A DNA stretch of 64,000 nt from Lucinisca nassula (GCA_963580285.1 OY757013.1:150675564-150739563); one strand, 5' to 3'; positions 21,420 to 33,315 are shown, counted from the stretch's first letter. A program made the numbers and translations. Notes: generated by a model not told the origin, from the sequence alone.

Positions 21420-22306
21420 TTATTGCCATTTGTTACCGGGAAATTAGAGATACAGATGACTCATTGAAACTTCAGGATGACATAGATAGATAAGGATGTT
21501 GGGCCCGAAAATGGGGCATGAGATTACAGCCAGTTAAATGCAATATTATGCAGATAACTAGGAAGAGATCTAATAAAGTTGAGGCTTCTTACACCTTAAA
21601 GGGAACGGTCCTCGAGAATGTGGACTCCATTAAATACCTTGGAGTGACAATCTCACACAACTTGAGATGGAATACTCATTATTAGCAACGTGTACTAAGG
21701 AAAAATAGAACACTTGGTTTCCTGAGGCGAAATCTTCATGAGTGCCCTCAGGATGTAAAAGAGGCAGCAAGTGGTCAGAAATATTATCATAACACTATAT
21801 AAGAGATGTGGTTTTAATGGCTATTCATTACTAAGACTTGCTGACCCTATATTTGTTCGCCCAATCTTTGAATATGGTAGTTGTATCTGGGACCCCAGTG
21901 GAGTGGTCCTTAACAATAAATTGAGAAAGTTCAGAATGGAGCAGCTAGATTTGTAACAGGCAATTACTGCTTTGAAACTGGGAGCATGACTGGAATACTT
22001 GGAAAATTGAAATGGGAGTCTCTCAAGAAAAGGAGAAAAGACAGTAGGCTAATCCTTTTATACAAAGGTCTAAAGGGTGCTGCCAGCATTCCAACAGATG
22101 ACCTTGTTCCCCCAGCTAGACACTGTAGAAATCACCATTCGTTGGTGTTTCAGAACCTTACTGCAAGAACTGACATTTATAAAGAGTCGTTCCTCCCCAG
22201 AACCATTAGAGATTGGAATGCCCTTCCCGATTCGATTATTTCGACAGCTGAAGGTGCTGATGATTGTGTAGCTAAATTTATCTCTTTGGTTAGAGCTAGG
22301 GACTAA
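21420..22306 (+). pseudogene. LINE reverse transcriptase C-terminal region, decayed
   Basis: The translation contains hallmark segments of Jockey/CR1-like non-LTR retrotransposons: PVKCNIMQITRKR, SIKYLGVTISHNLRWNTH, FLRRNLHECPQDVKEAA, RPIFEYGSCIWDP and FVTGNYCFETGSMTGILGKL. The last open frame (21986-22306) ends with WNALPDS and FISLVRARD then a stop, the usual end of these ORF2 proteins. It is broken by an 88-bp insertion at 21768-21855, several stops and a frameshift near 21945. The catalytic YADD part lies upstream and is missing. This is a 5'-truncated, dead copy. Confidence 0.8.
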
Positions 22307-22521
22307 CTCTCACATTACAGGTCCTGGTGTATGAGTGTCATTTGACGTGTGACCAGTAACAATTCTGATTCTGAAAAACTGAAGGTGCAAATCAGCCTGT
22401 TTTTTTGCAGTCTTATTGGCACCTTTGTATTCACTGCTTGAGAAGCACAATGCCACTAGTTTCTATATCTTAACTATCAAGACTGGTTCTAGTCTGTGTA
22501 GCTGAGCAGACTGGTTTATGT

Positions 22522-22801
22522 CATTACGCAAACACACCTATACAAATACATTGCCACTTTTATCGCCGAAAAAAATAAAATTTTAAGATGAAAAATTGTG
22601 ATATTTTTCTTATTTCTGCTCAAAATATAGATTGTGGGCACACGTTAGAACCGCCTCATCGAGGCGGTTCTAACGAGTACCCTCAATTTATATTTTAGAG
22701 CAGAAATAAGAAAAATAAGGTATACCCCCGGAAACCCCAGTTTTACTGTATAAAAGTGGGGTTCAAGGGGGTCAAAATTATATAGGCGTGTTTTCGTGAT
22801 G
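22522..22801 (-). mobile_element. Palindromic MITE family M
   Basis: Full copy in reverse orientation, from CATTACGCAAACACACC to GCGTGTTTTCGTGATG. The central hairpin around AACCGCCTCATCGAGGCGGT is the best preserved in the window. Confidence 0.85.
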
Positions 22802-23179
22802 CTTACCTGGGGCAAACCCTCAGGACAGAGCTCATATAATAAGCACAGTGACTTGACCAGCAGGAGTTGAGATAATCGCCTTGAGCAATAAAATAAAATA
22901 TCTTAATATACCCATAGTATTTATGCAGAATGGTAAAAAGTTCTTGCTTTTCCATTTATCTCTTAATTAATTCATGTATTTCTTTGTTCATTCATTTATA
23001 CCTACTTTGGTTCGTTTGTCTATCTTTCCATCACAGGTCAAAGTTTTTATGTTAAAGTTTATAAGACCTTATAACATAAAGACCCTTTAATGCATTTCAT
23101 TTATACTTGGCATAATGGTCGGTATAGGTCTAAAGTATTTATTACAGCCATCCCCATCAGGAGGTATGAAAGTCACAGT

Positions 23180-23345
23180 GAGTGAGTGAGTTTAAGTTTA
23201 ACGTCCCACCAACAGCTAAGGTCATACGGAGACGGGACCTCGGTTTAAAGACTCATCCGAAAGTCTGGAGAAGCCCGGGATCGATCCTGCGATCCCTGGT
23301 TTACAAGGCGAGTAGCGTAACCACTGCACCACGGAGGCTTCTATG
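23180..23345 (-). mobile_element. tRNA-derived SINE family E
   Basis: On the minus strand, GTGCAGTGGTTACGC and GGATCGATCCCGGGC form A and B box-like motifs. The tail is GGGACGTTAAACTTAAAC. The arrangement resembles the copy inside the gypsy LTRs. Confidence 0.65.
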
Positions 23346-23830
23346 TGAAAGTCACAGACATAGAAATTTCATCATACCTTGAGATTTAATTTCTTATTGT
23401 ATGCCCATTTTGAAAAAGAAAAAAAAAAAAACAGAAATATTATGGCACAGCACTGTCCACCCACCTGCGTATCCATATGTTAACATTTTTGTATGCTCCA
23501 TAACTTAGGAACCATAATGGATATCTTCATGCAACTTGCTTCCAAAGGATAACCCTTTCTAGAACATATTTATAGGAATACTGTATAACACTTAAAATTG
23601 GTGGCAACCAATTTTGGCGATTTTTATGAGTGGATCATTTCCGTGATTTATATTTTGGCAGATTTTTGATTTCGAAATAAAACAATACGTAATCTGTGAC
23701 TAAGTCCTGTGTGTCTCATGCATGCAAGTTCTACACGGTAATTTGCCAGTGATACAGGGTGATTTTCAACGGTTTTCCACATTGCATTTTTCTTGGTGTG
23801 GGAGTGAATTAAAATCGTTTTTTTTTTTCT
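23346..23830. other. Mostly unassigned sequence
   Basis: A short reversed MITE E end (GCTTCCAAAGGATAACCCTT, near 23548) is the only recognised element. Confidence 0.5.
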
Positions 23831-25072
23831 AGCTCACCTGTCACGTAGTGACGAGGTGAGCTTTTGGGATCACTTTTTGTCGGTCGTCCGTCGTGCGTGC
23901 ATCCGTAAACTTTTTCTTCAAACGACATCTCCTCCTAAACCACTGATCGGATTTTGACCAAACTTCACAGGAATAATCCTTAGGTGGTCCCCTTTCAAAG
24001 TTGTTCAAATGGTTCGGTCCAATGCACATCTAGGTCACAGGAGCCAAAAATAGTTGTTTTTTTTTACCGAAAACTTAAAAAATCTTCTTCTCTGAAACCA
24101 CAAGGCCCAGGTCTTTGATATTTGGTATGAAGCTTCATCTAGTGGAACTCTACCAAGCTTGTTCAAATTATAGTGCTGGGGTAAAAAGTGCCCCCGCCCC
24201 AGGGCCCTTTGGTTTTACATGGGCTTATACATGGAAAATCTTTAAAAATCTTCTTCTCTGAAACCACAAGGCCCAGATCTTTGGTATTTGGTATGAAGCT
24301 TCATCTAGTGGACCCCTACCAAGACTGTTCAAAATAAAGTGCTGGGCCCAAAAATGCCCCCGCTCCGGGACCCTTTGGTTTTACATAGGCTTATATTGGG
24401 AAAATCTTTAAAAAATTTCTTCTCTGAAACCGCAAGGCCCAGGTCTTTGCTATTTGGTATGAAGCTTCATCTAGTGGACCCCTGCCAAGATTGTTCAAAT
24501 TATAGTGCTGGGGCCAAAAATGCCCTCGCCCCGGGGCCCTTTGGTTTTACATAAGCTTATATAGGGAAAATCTTTAGAAAATCTTCTCTGAAACCGCCAG
24601 GCCAAGGTCTTTGATATTTGGTAGGAAGCTTCATCTAATGGACCTCTACCAAGAGTGTTCAAATTATAGCCTTTGGGCCCAAAATGTCCCTGCGCTGGGA
24701 CCCACTAGTTGCATATAGGCATATATAGGAAAAAACCTTTAAAAATTTTCTTGTCCGAAACCAGAAGGCCCAGGTCCGTAATCTGGTGTGAAGCTTCAAC
24801 TAGTGAACCTCTGCTGAGATTGGTCAAATTATAGCCCTGGCCCCAAAAATGCCCACGTGCCAGGGCCCACTGGTTTTACATAGGCTTAAATAGGGAAATC
24901 CTTTAAAAATCTTCTTTTCTGAAACCAGAAGGCCCAGGTATTTGATATTTGGTCTGAAGCCTTATCTAGTGGGCCGCTACCAAGTTTATTCAAATTATAG
25001 CCCTTGGGCCAAGAATGCACTAGAGACACTGATACTCAGGTGAGCAATTCAGGGCCCTCTGGGCCCTCTTGT
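23831..25072 (+). mobile_element. Helitron-like tandem-array element, six units
   Basis: The left end AGCTCACCTGTCACGTAGTG forms a hairpin with GTGACGAGGTGAGCT. The right end CAGGTGAGCAATTCAGGGC leads into an AGGGCCCTCTGGGCCCT hairpin and CTTGTTTTA. Between them lie about six units of about 168 bp (CTTCTCTGAAACCACAAGGC, TTTGATATTTGGTATGAAGC, CCCTTTGGTTTTACATA). The twin element is at 29543-31214. The terminal hairpin plus CTTGTTTT is reminiscent of Helentron-type elements, and no protein is encoded. Confidence 0.6.
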
Positions 25073-25184
25073 TTTATTTATTAAATATTGATAATACTTA
25101 CTTTGATTGTTTGATCAGTCAGATTTATCCCGTAGAACTACAGTTAAACAAGGCAAATTCCTCTGATACCGAGGCCTTTTTTTT

Positions 25185-25324
25185 AGGGCCCCGCACTGAA
25201 AGTGTGGGTGCCCTATAGTAATCACTCTGTCCGTCCGTCTGTCTGTCCGTCTGTCCGTCCACAAATTTTCCTACTCCTCTGATAGCGCTGCCGGGGCCCT
25301 AGTCAGTTTCACTGACAGCTCTAG
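25185..25324 (+). mobile_element. Minimal Helitron-like element, 140 bp
   Basis: It starts TAGGGCCCCGCACTGAAAGT, a foldback with GTGGGTGCCCTA. It contains a TCCGTCCGTCTGTCTG run and ends CCTAGTCAGTTTCACTGACA then GCTCTAG|T. The end is a hairpin followed by CTAG. Confidence 0.6.
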
Positions 25325-25329
25325 TTTTT

Positions 25330-25552
25330 TTTGATTTACATTTATCTTTTGTAGATGGATTTGTTTCTTGCAAAATTTATGATAAACGTGATGATTTTGA
25401 TTTAGAGATTGTAAATTTTCCTTTTTTGGACGGTGATGTTCCTCGTGCGACATCGTACGGGGTTTATATTTTGCAGTTAATTCGATTGGCTCAGCTCGAA
25501 GTGTCTAGTCATGTATCCGACTTCAACACTCGTAATAAATTATTAACCGCTA

Positions 25553-25553
<1 letters not shown>
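25330..25553 (+). pseudogene. Naiad-type Penelope-like RT fragment
   Basis: The open translation contains FDLHLS, SCKIYDKRDDFDLEIVNFPF and DVPRATSYGVYI, matching the RT C-terminal part at 42215-42380. It then runs directly into an (ATCT)n tract. Only about 75 residues remain. Confidence 0.8.

Positions 25554-25625
<72 letters not shown>
25553..25625. repeat. (ATCT)n microsatellite at a Naiad junction
   Basis: About 18 ATCT units sit at the truncated edge of the Naiad fragment. Confidence 0.95.
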
Positions 25626-25634
25626 GTAGGAGGG

Positions 25635-25830
25635 ATTTTAACCAGCACAGGAGATGATTCCCTCTGCATATAGGATTCAAATTAATCAGAATGACGGCGC
25701 ACTTTGGTGTATTCATCCCTGCAAATGATGCCAGCGGAGCATGTTCGGACACTGCAATTTTATTACCACTGACACGAATCGTACCGGAGGCCTCACACAC
25801 CAGAGGCAAGGCCGATGCCGTCAAATTTTA
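25635..25830 (-). mobile_element. SINE family D, copy 1
   Basis: It shares ATTCATCCCTGCAAATGATG and a CCGAACA/TGTTCGGA block with the copies at 34111 and 61545. The tRNA-like head is decayed here. Confidence 0.65.
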
Positions 25831-25963
25831 AATTTCCATGAATACTTCTCCAAAACCTTCCATTTTTCAACTGTCACAACAGAGTTTCCCAAGCTGGCAT
25901 CACTATAAAATTATTCCTGCTAACTAACGAATAGAACTATTAAATATAGCAATGCACCGATTG

Positions 25964-26335
25964 GGACCTCGCCCCGCACATCGGGGCTTAGAAAAATAGA
26001 CTGGGCTGCATGATACTTCCATGCAGAGCTGAAACTGACCGCACATGATTACTGGTATACCACTTAGGACTTCCAGGCAAAGTGGGGTGAGTCAGACCGT
26101 CCAATGCATACTTAGTAAGCATTTTAGTTTCATTGAGCGGCAGGGCTTGAGATGTCATCTCATCTCAATGTCGGGTAAAAGTCCCACAAAAGTGGCAGAA
26201 ACGTCTCGAAATGACCTATATAGTGTTGACGTGGATGTTAAACCTCATTTCAAGACGCACGAAACCAATTTGGACCTCATCTCCAGATTGTTGGTCTTTA
26301 AACCGAGGTCCCGTCGACGTATGACCTTAGATGCT
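25964..26335 (+). mobile_element. SINE family A copy 3 followed by a family E tail fragment
   Basis: It resembles the 5425 copy through GTTGACGTGGATGTTAAACC. After 26260 the sequence TTTAAACCGAGGTCCCGTC matches the SINE E body. Confidence 0.65.
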
Positions 26336-26462
26336 GGTGTGACGTACCCCCCCACCCCCCGCCCCCTCCCAACACACACCAATCTGTGGTATGGTAATCA
26401 TAAACGTCAACTCAGTGTCTACACATTTTTGTTCTCTTACAATGGTACTGGACAAGTGTTAT

Positions 26463-26762
26463 GACCCCCGCCCATTGGGGCTTTAATAAATAAATGGGCT
26501 GCATGATGCTTCCACGCAGAGCTGAATCCAACCTCACATGAGTACTGGTTAACCGCTCAGAGGATCTAAGCCTGCCCAGGCAAATCGGTGCGAGTTGGAC
26601 CCTCCATGCTCTTAAACCCTATTGGTTTCATTGGGTGACAGGGCTTGAGATGTCATTTCATCTCAATGTCGAGTAAAAGTCCCACAAAACTGGAAGCAAC
26701 GTCTCCAAAATGACCTATATAGTGTTGACAGGGACGTTAAACATGAAATCAAACAAACAAAC
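26463..26762 (+). mobile_element. SINE family A, copy 4 (full length)
   Basis: CCCCCGCCCATTGGGGCTTT starts a copy that ends GGGACGTTAAACATGAAATC with an AAAC tail. Confidence 0.8.
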
Positions 26763-27594
26763 TGCCGAAACTGGACAACAGCATTGTTTTTCCCCCGTCA
26801 GGTGTCACAGTGGAGATTCAGATCATTGTATTTAACTCAATTTTCATTATTGATTACTCTTGATTACTCAATCTCGTTCCCCGGTAAGCTCAGCCTCATC
26901 AAGTTCGTTTTTAACTTGGTTGAATAATTGTTGGGAGAAAAGATCAAACAGATGGCATTATGAGGGAGTTTTAAAATATATTGGAGGGCAGGTTTGAAAT
27001 ATATATAGTTCCGACTTGCTTGGGCGGAGACCGACGCATACTAACAGACAAAGAACCGATCGCCTAGTGCTTGTTTCTATGGCTTGTACTAACAATTTAC
27101 TAAAAATCCTATAATTACAATACATGTATTTTGATTAACTTATGACGTAGCAGTTAGATGTCACCAACTGTCTGTGAACCGGATAACCTTATCGCATTGT
27201 AATTTAAATACCGGTTGATATCGAAGTGGGCTTGGCATTTGGCCTTACCCAGATGAAAAAAATGTTGTCCGGACCAGACATATTAACTGTAAACGCTGTT
27301 AAATTCAGTCCATCCACCGTCTGCGTATGTTCAGAAAATAATTTTCAGGTAACTGCTGTCGCTTATGCGGAGGTAAAACTATGGCGTTTACCGTTTATTT
27401 ACAAGGGACGGAACTCGAATAGGAACAGTGAAAAATCAGAACAGTTTAAGGGGCTTAAAAAAACCCTTATGTCGCCAGGAATGTAAGATGAATTATGAGT
27501 CCAATTAAGACACAGCGTAATCAAACTGTCAGCAAATGACGTTAACGTGAACATTATTTTCGAACGTCATTTATGCTAAATGACGTAAATTCCC
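26763..27594. other. Unassigned sequence
   Basis: The open frame at 27226-27486 (86 codons) has no recognisable domain, and its middle contains a plausible donor (TTTCAG/GTAACT). Neither homology nor partner exons were seen, so no gene is called. Confidence 0.4.
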
Positions 27595-28415
27595 AGAAGG
27601 TCCTTTTTCGCGTGACGGGTCACATATAAATTTAGAAAAATACATGCCTGTACCAAATTTCGTAAAATCGTTCGTCGATATATAAAGATTGGGTACAACA
27701 TCAATATAATAAAACAGACTGCACGCATGGTGGTTAACCCAATCACGGTTGGCAACTTTGCTACCCTCTTTAATTGCACACCGGTGGGTCAGGCTTAAGA
27801 TTATATGACGGTTCCAGCGTAAAAGCATAAATGGAATTTTATTTTAGTGTTCTTTATGTTGGTTGGCGCCTTACGCTCCGTCTTTGGTCGGGCCCCTCGG
27901 AGTCTAACTGTTGGTTTTCTTTTGCTCCAGCAATTCTGTTGTTGTATGCTGTCGAGTCCTCAACCTTGTTTCATCTCTGTAGTTTTTTTATTTGTATGTT
28001 CTCGGAGATGTTACACTGATGAGTTAGGAAGCCTTCATTCGGACTAAACGAAATTAGTGTGTACCGCGACAGAGGTACGGGCGAGGATTATGGCCATGTA
28101 AAATCGATTTAAGCCCCCCAGTGGAATTCTTTCCACTGACCGTTCCAAGGAGGTTCTTCTGTGGCGGTTTATTTATGTTGTTGTTTGTTACTACTTACTG
28201 TGTGTATCACTTCTTTTTTTTTGATGGCCATTTGGCCATTTAGTGGGAAAGTAACTGTCCTTATGGCCATTCTTTGTTTAGGTTTCCATTTTGGTCTGGT
28301 CGCTTCATGTTTGTGTTTCTTTCCCTTTGGTGTCTTTGATGGGTGGAGTAAGTTAATTGTAGCGATTCTTGATCTTTGTTTTACTTCTACTTTTTATTAT
28401 TTTATTTCTAAGTAA
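27595..28415 (+). pseudogene. Naiad-type Penelope-like 3' end: RT C-terminus and 3' UTR
   Basis: From 27606 the translation contains FRKIVRRYIKIGYN and NPITVGNFATLFNCTPVGQA, the C-terminal end of the Naiad ORF. One in-frame TAA interrupts it, and a TAA follows at about 27822. The 3' UTR (to CTTCTACTTT near 28390) includes GGGCCCCTCGGAGTCTAACT, AAATCGATTTAAGCCC, CCACTGACCGTTCCAAGG and CTTTGATGGGTGGAGTAAGT, and serves as the reference for other fragments. This is a 5'-truncated copy. I looked for a SECIS fold by eye in this UTR and could not establish one. Confidence 0.8.
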
Positions 28416-28984
28416 AACAGATTGAGTTTTAATAAGTTGTAGTTTTCTTTCTTGTATTCAGCTTTCACTACATAATTTGATCACAGGCAAAGCTGTCAAT
28501 CAATTACCAAAAATATTTGCAATTTTTGACAATTACTGTAAAGATGTATTTACTTTTATTTAGCCCTGTTGAGCATGCTAAGGAGAAAGCAAACAGCCTA
28601 AGTTAAGCAAAGAGAAAGACTTGATATTTTTTTTACTCTGGCTGGATGGAATAAACTTTGAGCTACCCTCCCTTATACCAAGTTCGACTACTATTTTTCT
28701 TTTGTCAAGGACAATGCCTTTGACTGATTGACATTGTATTTTCCAATATCATAATTGGGAAGTGTATTTGGAATAAACTTTCTGCCAGTTTGTTTTTCTT
28801 CTCTTGCGCTCTTTGATCTTTATTGGTTGGTTTTTCAGTTTGGCTTGTTTTTTCCTTGACCACCAATGGCGCCCAAATAAGATGACCACCAAATATAAGT
28901 ATTTTACAGTATGTGTTATTCAAGATGACATGTCGCGAACAAGAATGATTGTTCCCGCTTTCTTAGTTTCCAAGTAATGCCCCT
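28416..28984. other. Unassigned sequence
   Basis: AT-rich, with no open frame of note and no recognised repeat. Confidence 0.5.
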
Positions 28985-29542
28985 TTTATTATTTTTTATG
29001 AACATTCTCGTTACCTACATAACTCGGCAACCATTGGGACACCTTCATTATGTATTAGGCCACCAAGATGTGTTGCTGCAAGACCCAGATCGGTACCTCA
29101 AATTAGGTGATTTTCATACTTAGAGGTCAAAGGTAAAAAAAGGTCTTTTTTGCGTGTCCGGTCAATAACTTAATTATTATGTCTCCCCCGAAAAACTTTT
29201 TTCGGAGAGACATATTGTTTTTCCCCGGGCGTCTGACTGCCCATCTGTCTGCTATCTTCACGAAACTTCATATAAGTATTAATCAATATTAGACGACGTG
29301 CAGAGCTCAAGAACTATAACTCTCGCGTTTATACTTTTTGTGTTATCTCCCTTGGAAGTTTGTCAGTATGTATATATGTATGGGCAAATCGTGTCCGGTC
29401 AATAACTTTCTTATTTTTTTTAATGGATTTTAAAATTACATGGCAGAAATATTAGCCACCATGAGACGATGTGTGACCATGACACAGGTCGGTACCTCAA
29501 AGGTCAAGGTCATAATTAAGAGGTCAAAGGTCAAAAAGGGGT
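28985..29542. repeat. AGGTCA-rich tandem array, left part
   Basis: Units contain GGTACCTCAAAGGTCAAGGT and AGAGGTCAAAGGTCAAAAAG. A foldback block at 29173-29230 (CTCCCCCGAAAAACTTTTTT with TCGGAGAGACATA) is the end of another small element inserted within the array. The array resumes at 31215 after the Helitron-like element at 29543-31214. Confidence 0.65.
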
Positions 29543-31214
29543 CTTTTTAGCTCACCGTCACGTAGTGTCGAGGTGATCGAGCTTTTGGGATCACTTTTTG
29601 TCCGTTGTCGGTCGTGCGTGCAACCGTGCGTGCGTCCGTCCGTCTGTGCGTAAACAATTTCTTCAAACGACATCTCCAAAACCACTGATCAGATTTTGAC
29701 CAAATTTCACAGGAATGATCCTTAGGTAGTCCCCTTTCAAAGTTGTTCAAACGGTTCCAGTCCGTTGCACATCTAGGTCACAGGAGGCAAAAAAAGATTT
29801 TTTTTCACTGAAAGCTTAAAAATCTTCTTCTCTGAAACCAGAAGGCCCAGGTCTTTGATATTTGGTATGAAGCTTCATCTAGTGGACCCCTACCAAGATT
29901 GTTCAAATTGTAGTGCTGTTGCCAAAAATGCCCCTACCCCAGGGCCCTTTGGTTTTACATTGGCTCATATAGGGAAAATATTTAAAAATCTTCTCTGAAA
30001 CCGCAAGGTCCAGGTCTTTGATATTTGGTATGAAACTTCATCTAGTGAACCTCTACCAAGATTGTTCAATTTATAGTGCTAGGGCCAAAAATGCCCCCGC
30101 CCCGGGGCCCTTTGGTTTTACATAGCCTAACATAGGGAAAATCTTTAAAAAATCTTCTTCTCTGAAACAACAAGGCCCAGGTCTTTGATATTTGGTATGA
30201 AGCTTCATCTTGTGGACCTCTACCAAGATTGTTCAAATTATAGTGCTGGGACCAAAAATGCTCCCGCCCCAGGGCTCTTTGGTTTTACATAGGCTTATAA
30301 AGGGAAAATCTTTAAAAATCTTCTTCTCTGAAACCGCAAGGCCCAGCTTTGATATTTGGTATGAAGCTTCATCTAGTGGACCTCTAGCAAGATTATTCAA
30401 ATTATAGCCCTGGGGCCAAAAATACCCCCGCTCCCGGGCCCTTTGATTTTACATAGACTTCTATAGAGAAAATCTTTAAAAATTATCTTCTGTGAAACCA
30501 CAAGCCCTAGGTCTTTGATATTTGGTATGAAGCTTCATCTAGTGGACCTCTACCAAGATTGTTCAAATTAAAGCCCTGAGACCAAAAATGCTCCCGCTCC
30601 GGGGCCCTTTGGTTTTACATAGACTTCTATAGGGAAAATCTTTAAAAATCTTCTTCTGTGAAACCACATGGCCTAGGTCTTTGATATTTGGTGTGAAATT
30701 TCATCCAGTGGACCTCTATCAAGATTGTGCAAATTATAGCCCTGTGGCCAAAAATGCCCCCGCCCCGAGGCCCTTTGGTTTTACATAGACTTATATAGGA
30801 AAATCTTTCAAAATCTTTTTCTCTGAACCTGCAAGGCCCAGGTCTTTGATATTTGGTATGGAGTTTCATCTCTACCAAGATTGTTCAAATTATAGCCCTC
30901 GGGCCACAAATGCCCCCACGCCAGGATCATTTGGTTTTACACAGGCTTATGTAGGGAATATCTTTAAAAAATCTTCTCTGAAACCGCAAGGCCCAGGTCT
31001 TTGATATTTGGTGTGTAGCTTCATCTAGTGGACCTTTGCCAAGGTTGTTCAAATTATAGCCTTTGTTGATATTTGGTATGAAGCGTCACCTTTTTAGACC
31101 TCCCTCAACATTATGCACATTATAGCCCTGGGGCCAATAATGACCCTCCCTGGGGCCCACTTGTTACTCTATGGATCAGGTGAGCGATCCAGGGCCATCA
31201 TGGCCCTCTTGTTT
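29543..31214 (+). mobile_element. Helitron-like tandem-array element, eight units, nested in the AGGTCA array
   Basis: Left end TTAGCTCACCGTCACGTAGT; right end CAGGTGAGCGATCCAGGGCC, a CATCATGGCCCT hairpin half, then CTTGTTTTG. About eight units of about 165 bp resemble those at 23831. The array units on both sides (to 29540, from 31215) are of another family, showing nesting. Confidence 0.65.
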
Positions 31215-33315
31215 TGTCAATAACTTTCTTATTTTTAGGTAGAATTTGAAATCACTTGGCAGAAATGTTAACTACCATGAGACGATGTGTCGCACATATG
31301 ATTCAGGTTGGTACCTCAAAGGTCAAGGTCATACATAGAGGTCAAACGTCAAAAAAGGGGCTTTTTTCGTGTTTGGTCAATAGCTTCCTTATTTTTAGAT
31401 GGATTTTGAAATTGCTTGGCAGAAATCTCCACCACCATGAGACGATGTGTTGCGTGCATGACCCAGTTTGGTACCTCAAAGGTCAAGGTCATACATAGAG
31501 GTCAGATCTCGAGGTTTAAAAAAGGGGCCTTTTTGTGTTCGGTCAATAGCTTTCTTATTTTTAGATGGATTTTGAAATTCCTTGGCAGAAATGTTAACAT
31601 CTATGAGAGGATGTGTTGCGTGCATGACCCAGTTTGGTACCTCGATGGTTAAGGTCATACATAGAGGTCAAAGGTTAAAAAGGGGCCTTTTGTGTTCAGT
31701 CAATAACTTTCTTATTTTTAGACGGATTTTGAAATTCATTGGCAGAAATGTTAACATCTATGAGAGGATGTGTTGCGTGCATGACCCAGGTTGGTACCTC
31801 AAAGGTCAATGTCATTCTTAGAGGTCAAAGGTTAAAAAGGGGCCTTTTTAGTGTTCAGTCAATAACTTTCTTATTCCTGGATGGATTGTCAAATTACTTG
31901 GCAGAAATGTTAACCATCATGAGACGATGTGTTGAGCGCACGACCCATGTCGGTACCTCCAAGGTCAAGGTCATACTAAGAGGTCAAAGGTCAAAAAAGT
32001 CTTTTTTGTGTGTCTAGTCAATATTTTTTTTTATTTCTGGATGGACTTTTTAAAGTAACCTTGCAGAAATATTCAACTTCATTAGTCGATGAGACATGTG
32101 CAAGACCAAGGTCCATACCTCCAATGTCAAGGTCATACCTAGAGGTCAAAGGTAAAAAAGGGGCCTTTTTTGTACAGTCAACAACTTTCTTATTCTTTGA
32201 TGGATTATGAAATTACTTGGAAGAAATGTTAACCATCATGAGACGAAGTGTTATACCTCAAAGGTCAAGGCCATACTAAGAGGTCAAAGGTAAAAAAGGG
32301 CTTTTTTGTGTATGGTCAATATCTTGCTTATTTTTAAAGTTATTTTTAAGAAATGTATTGCACACAAGACCCAGGTCAATACCTCCAATGTAATGTCATA
32401 CTTAGAGGTCAAAAAGGGGGGGGAGACTTTTTTTTGTAGAAAAACAAATTCTAGTTCCGGGATGAATTTTAAAATTACTTCGCAGAAATGTTAACCATCA
32501 TGAGACGATGTGTCCTGCACTAGACCCAGGGCGATACCTCCAAGGTCATGGAGCTAAAGGTAAATAAAAGTGTTTTACTTGTGTCTGGTCAATACCTTTG
32601 TAATTCCTGGATGGATTTGGAATTTTCTTGGCAGAAATGTTAACCATCATGAGACAGTTTGTCACGTATAAGACTCAGGTTGTTACCTCTAAGTCAAGGT
32701 CATACTTAGCGGGCAAAGGTTAAAAACGGGTCTTTTTGTGTCTAGTCAATAACTTATTCCTGGATGGATTTTAAAATTAATTGGCAGAAATGTTAACTAT
32801 CGTGAGATAATGTGTCCTGCAAAAGACTCTGGAAGGGTCTTTTTTATGTCTCATCAGTAACGATGGATTTTGAAATTGCTTGGCAGAAATGTTAACCATC
32901 ATGAGATAATGTGTCATGCAAAAGATTCAGGTCAGTACCTCCAAGGTCATCCTTAGAAGTCAAAGGCCAAAACAACTGGGCTTTCATTCATGTCTGGTCT
33001 ATAACTTTATTATTCTTGGACGGATTTTGAAATTACTAGGCAGAGCTGTTAAACATTATTAGACGATATGTCAGTCAGTAACTCATGGTCAAGGTTATCT
33101 TTAGAGGTCAAAGGTAGAAAAGGGGATTTTTTCTAGTCTGGCCACTAACTTTGTTATTCTAAGATCGATTTTGAAATTACTTGGCAGAAATGTTAACTAT
33201 CATGAGAGGATGTGTCCAGCGCAAGTCTCAAGTCAGTACCTCTAAGGTCAAGGTCATCCCTATAGCAGTTTACTTGCCATGGGCATATAATGCAACGCTT
33301 GTGGAGCTCTTGTTT
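31215..33315. repeat. AGGTCA-rich tandem array, main part (about 13 units)
   Basis: Units of about 150-160 bp repeat CTTGGCAGAAATGTTAACCA, CATGAGACGATGTGT, ACCTCCAAGGTCAAGGTCAT and AGAGGTCAAAGGTCAAAAAA. The end at 33280-33315 is GCCATGGGCATATAATGCAA then CTCTTGTTTTT, like other array elements. Small frames starting MAEML recur because they are one per unit, so they are not proteins. Confidence 0.75.

Noticed and set aside
27226..27486. 86-codon frame as a possible host exon
   Set aside because: No homology recognised, no partner exon and an internal donor-like site. Support is insufficient.
27990..28060. SECIS-like ATGA segment (ACTGATGAGTTAGG) in the Naiad 3' UTR
   Set aside because: I could not fold a convincing helix with an AA apical motif and matching GA partner by hand. 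A SECIS program is required before claiming it.
31256..32210. Series of small frames beginning MAEML on the + strand
   Set aside because: One frame per tandem unit of a non-coding array, with no codon-level conservation expected and no domain.
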